The notes under the pieces are model-generated. The model was not told where the DNA came from. It worked only from the letters and a program-made list of their open reading frames with translations, and made no database searches. Below are positions 6,194 through 6,894 of a stretch of DNA of 6,894 nt, in pieces. The first letter of the stretch is position 1. Every line of letters begins with the position of its first letter. Origin of the DNA: an uncultured Lentisphaeria bacterium (GTDB taxonomy: Bacteria > Verrucomicrobiota > Lentisphaeria > Victivallales > Victivallaceae); the NCBI GenBank assembly GCA_949298665.1, contig CASFXO010000418.1, positions 1 through 6,894 on the forward strand, in the 5' to 3' direction. Both the position numbers and the translations under genes were made by a program.

Positions 6194-6894
6194 GTGGGAC
6201 AGAAAGTAAATCCGATCGGATTGAGAACGGCGCTTACCAAAAATTGGGAATCCCGCTGGTTCGCCGACAAGGCGTTGTTCGGAGAATGGCTCCATGAGGA
6301 CCTCAAAATCCGGAAGTTCATCAAGGAACAGTACGTTATCAAGGGGAAGAATGAACTGGCGGCGACCGCCGCGGCGATCTCCCGGATTCAGATTGAACGG
6401 TATGCCAGCCGTATTCGCGTGACCATTTTCTCCGCCCGTCCCGGTCTTCTGATCGGCAAGAAGGGCGAAGAACTGGATTCGCTGCGGCAGGCGATCTCCA
6501 AACTCGTCGGCAATAAGGAAGTGTTCACCGAAATCGTCGAAGTCCGGCGCGCCGAAGTGAATGCGCAGCTTGTGGCCGAAAATATTGCTCAGCAGCTGGA
6601 ACGCCGCATCGGCTTCCGCCGCGCGATGAAACGGGCGATCCAGTCCGCCATGGAAATGGGCGTGGACGGGATCAAGGTGAATTGCGCGGGCCGTCTCGGC
6701 GGAGCCGAACTGGCGCGGGAAGAGCAGTACAAGGAAGGCCGGGTGCCGCTGCACACGTTGAAGGCCAATATCGATTACGGCTTCGCGGAAGCCGACACGA
6801 CGGCCGGAAAGATCGGCGTCAAGGTATGGATTTGCCACAAAGAGGGTATGGAGGATCAGAATTATGCCGCTAATGCCAAAAAGAGTAAAGTACA
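6194..6894 (+). CDS. rpsC: 30S ribosomal protein S3 (3' end outside window)
   Basis: S3 sits at the mRNA entry channel of the small subunit and contributes to its helicase activity. The frame starts at GTG 6194, with an AAGGGA site (6181-6186) that overlaps the rplV stop codon. The start reads MGQKVNPIGLR, the classic S3 N-terminus. The type 2 KH domain carries its GxxG loop in ARPGLLIGKKGEEL (81-94, GKKG at 88-91). The C-terminal domain has the hallmarks GIKVNCAGRLGGAELAR (159-175) and GRVPLHTLKANIDYGFAEA (182-200), ending GVKVWI near 212. After that a tail continues with no stop for the remaining 233 visible codons, running through the start of rplP. The family is usually about 210-240 residues, so the stop is probably just beyond the window. 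Confidence 0.97.
   Translation, partial: MGQKVNPIGLRTALTKNWESRWFADKALFGEWLHEDLKIRKFIKEQYVIKGKNELAATAAAISRIQIERYASRIRVTIFSARPGLLIGKKGEELDSLRQAISKLVGNKEVFTEIVEVRRAEVNAQLVAENIAQQLERRIGFRRAMKRAIQSAMEMGVDGIKVNCAGRLGGAELAREEQYKEGRVPLHTLKANIDYGFAEADTTAGKIGVKVWICHKEGMEDQNYAANAKKSKV
6850..6855 (+). promoter_or_regulatory. Ribosome-binding site of rplP inside rpsC
   Basis: GGAGGA lies 8 bases before ATG 6864 and is embedded in the C-terminal codons of rpsC. It supports ATG 6864 over ATG 6873 as the L16 start. Confidence 0.7.
6864..6894 (+). CDS. rplP: 50S ribosomal protein L16, first codons only
   Basis: The frame from ATG 6864 reads MPLMPKRVKY, matching the conserved L16 N-terminus (typically M-L-x-PKR-x-KYRK). 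L16 helps organise the A-site region of the large subunit and normally follows rpsC in the S10 operon, as here. Only ten codons are present. The gene lies in a different frame from rpsC, and the two reading frames overlap to the window end. Identification rests on this short motif, the operon position and the well-placed GGAGGA. Confidence 0.85.
   Translation, partial: MPLMPKRVKY

Noticed and set aside
5900..6838. Minus-strand open frame of 312 codons across rplV and rpsC
   Set aside because: It is antisense to two firmly identified ribosomal protein genes and shows no domain or start signal of its own.

Overview
The window looks like GC-rich chromosomal DNA from a Gram-negative bacterium. 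Three observations point loosely to the Planctomycetes-Verrucomicrobia-Chlamydiae/Lentisphaerota side of the tree: the predicted exported coiled-coil protein, the large propeller/sandwich protein and the 6-pyruvoyl-tetrahydropterin-synthase-related membrane protein. This placement is inference; phylogeny of the L22 and S3 proteins would settle it. I see no tRNA, rRNA, CRISPR array, insertion sequence or prophage gene.

Layout, left to right. (1) 3-2222, plus strand: the 3' part of a large beta-propeller protein whose propeller is interrupted by a beta-sandwich-like segment; its start lies outside the window. (2) 2232-4709, minus strand: a two-gene unit converging on gene 1. Transcribed first is an endonuclease/exonuclease/phosphatase (EEP) family hydrolase with a full motif set. 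It is joined by an ATGA stop/start overlap to a polytopic membrane protein of the PTPS-related (GT-C-like) type. The membrane gene is broken by a one-base frameshift at a short T run (3730-3734). (3) 4710-4982: a divergent intergenic region with candidate promoters facing both ways. (4) 4983-6894, plus strand: a predicted exported coiled-coil protein with a small C-terminal beta domain, followed after 24 bases by rplV (L22), rpsC (S3) and the first codons of rplP (L16).

The right end is the rplV-rpsC-rplP core of the S10 ribosomal operon. In the usual bacterial order rpsS precedes rplV; here the unrelated exported coiled-coil gene takes that place, apparently in the same transcript. rpsC shows no stop codon before the window ends, so it overlaps the start of rplP by at least 31 bases.

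No clear new defence or mobile system is visible. The points most worth checking are the split S10 operon, the rpsC/rplP overlap, the frameshifted membrane gene coupled to the EEP hydrolase, and an AT-rich patch holding a perfect TATAAT inside the signal-peptide codons of the coiled-coil gene.
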